From Alphaproteobacteria bacterium (lineage in GTDB: Bacteria; Pseudomonadota; Alphaproteobacteria; Micropepsales; Micropepsaceae): a DNA stretch of 7,618 nt. The DNA lies in NCBI GenBank assembly GCA_025935155.1, contig JAICVV010000088.1, positions 1-7,618 on the forward strand. Direction: 5' to 3'. This document shows positions 7,324 to 7,618 of this stretch, piece by piece. The position numbers and the translations under genes are program-made. The number at the start of each line of letters is the position of its first letter. Within the stretch, counting starts at the first letter, position 1. Under the pieces are notes generated by a model. That model made no database searches, was not told the DNA's origin, and saw nothing but the letters and a program-made list of their open reading frames with translations.

Positions 7324-7618
7324 ATGTCGATACCCCGGTTGGAGACGGACCGGCTCATACTGCGGGAATGGCGCGAGACCGATCTCGACACTTTTGCCAG
7401 CTTTTATGCGGATGCCGACGTGATGCGGTACCTCACGGGAGAGCCGCTCACGCGCAATGATGCATGGCGGAGCATGGCGGTATCGGCCGGTCACTGGGTC
7501 CTGCGCGGTTATGGCCTGTGGGTCGCCGAGCGTAAGTGCGATGGTGCTGCGATCGGTCGCGTTGGCCTCATCAATCCGGAAGGCTGGCCCGGTCTTGAAC
7601 TGGGGTGGACGCTTGGCC
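7324..7618 (+). CDS. GNAT family N-acetyltransferase, RimJ/RimL-like (5' part, runs off the window)
   Basis: An open frame from the ATG at 7324 continues through the window end, giving 98 residues with no stop. It opens with IPRLETDRLILREWRETDLD, the standard start of the RimJ/RimL-like acetyltransferase group (Acetyltransf_3). It continues with a helix region ADADVMRYLTGEPL and the strand pair GYGLWVAERK and AAIGRVGLINPEG, then ELGWTLG at the edge. These enzymes transfer acetyl from acetyl-CoA to an amine; relatives act on ribosomal-protein N-termini, antibiotics or small amines, and the substrate cannot be read from this part. The acetyl-CoA-binding loop lies beyond the window. AGGA (7311-7314) within GAAAGGAAAG, 9 bases before the ATG, supports the start. 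A 198-bp gap separates it from pfp, so it is probably a separate transcription unit. Confidence 0.88.
   Translation, partial: MSIPRLETDRLILREWRETDLDTFASFYADADVMRYLTGEPLTRNDAWRSMAVSAGHWVLRGYGLWVAERKCDGAAIGRVGLINPEGWPGLELGWTLG

Overview
The window looks like a chromosomal stretch of an alphaproteobacterium, possibly Rhizobiales or a nearby order. Three things suggest this: G+C of roughly 60% by eye, a proton-translocating transhydrogenase encoded as three separate polypeptides, and a lactate-dehydrogenase-like malate dehydrogenase. A composite GC-rich palindrome of a type common in alphaproteobacterial genomes adds to it. I do not name a genus. All recognised genes lie on the + strand and are tightly packed.

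Region 1 (1-2803) is a transhydrogenase (pnt) operon. It opens with the last 12 codons of an upstream gene, probably pntAA. A 172-bp gap holding a nested palindromic repeat (54-186) follows, then pntAB (213-611), a lipoprotein gene of unknown function (617-1390) and pntB (1409-2803). The lipoprotein gene splits the usual pntAB-pntB pair, and PntAB carries a hydrophilic, lower-GC insertion between its second and third membrane helices.

Region 2 (2807-4254) follows pntB almost without a gap. It holds a small three-helix membrane protein of unknown function and a DmeF-like cation diffusion facilitator with His-rich segments.

Region 3 (4300-7125) is central carbon metabolism interrupted by a toxin-antitoxin pair. 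It runs mdh (malate dehydrogenase), a ribbon-helix-helix antitoxin, a PIN-domain toxin whose start lies 101 bp inside the antitoxin gene, and a phosphofructokinase with the GGDD and PKTMDND signatures of the pyrophosphate-dependent type. The toxin-antitoxin pair appears to have its own promoter and operator (5259-5298). Only 24 bp separate the toxin from pfp.

Region 4 (7126-7618) is a 198-bp gap with two hairpins and a set of 7-mers repeated at roughly helical-turn spacing. It is followed by the 5' part of a GNAT acetyltransferase gene that runs off the window.

Functionally, much of the window concerns redox and carbon flux: NADPH generation from the proton gradient, malate/oxaloacetate with NADH, and reversible PPi-linked glycolysis. 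I saw no CRISPR array, tRNA, rRNA, transposase or clearly new multi-gene system. The parts most worth a second look are the remodelled pnt operon, the small membrane protein after pntB, and the toxin-antitoxin pair sitting directly upstream of pfp.
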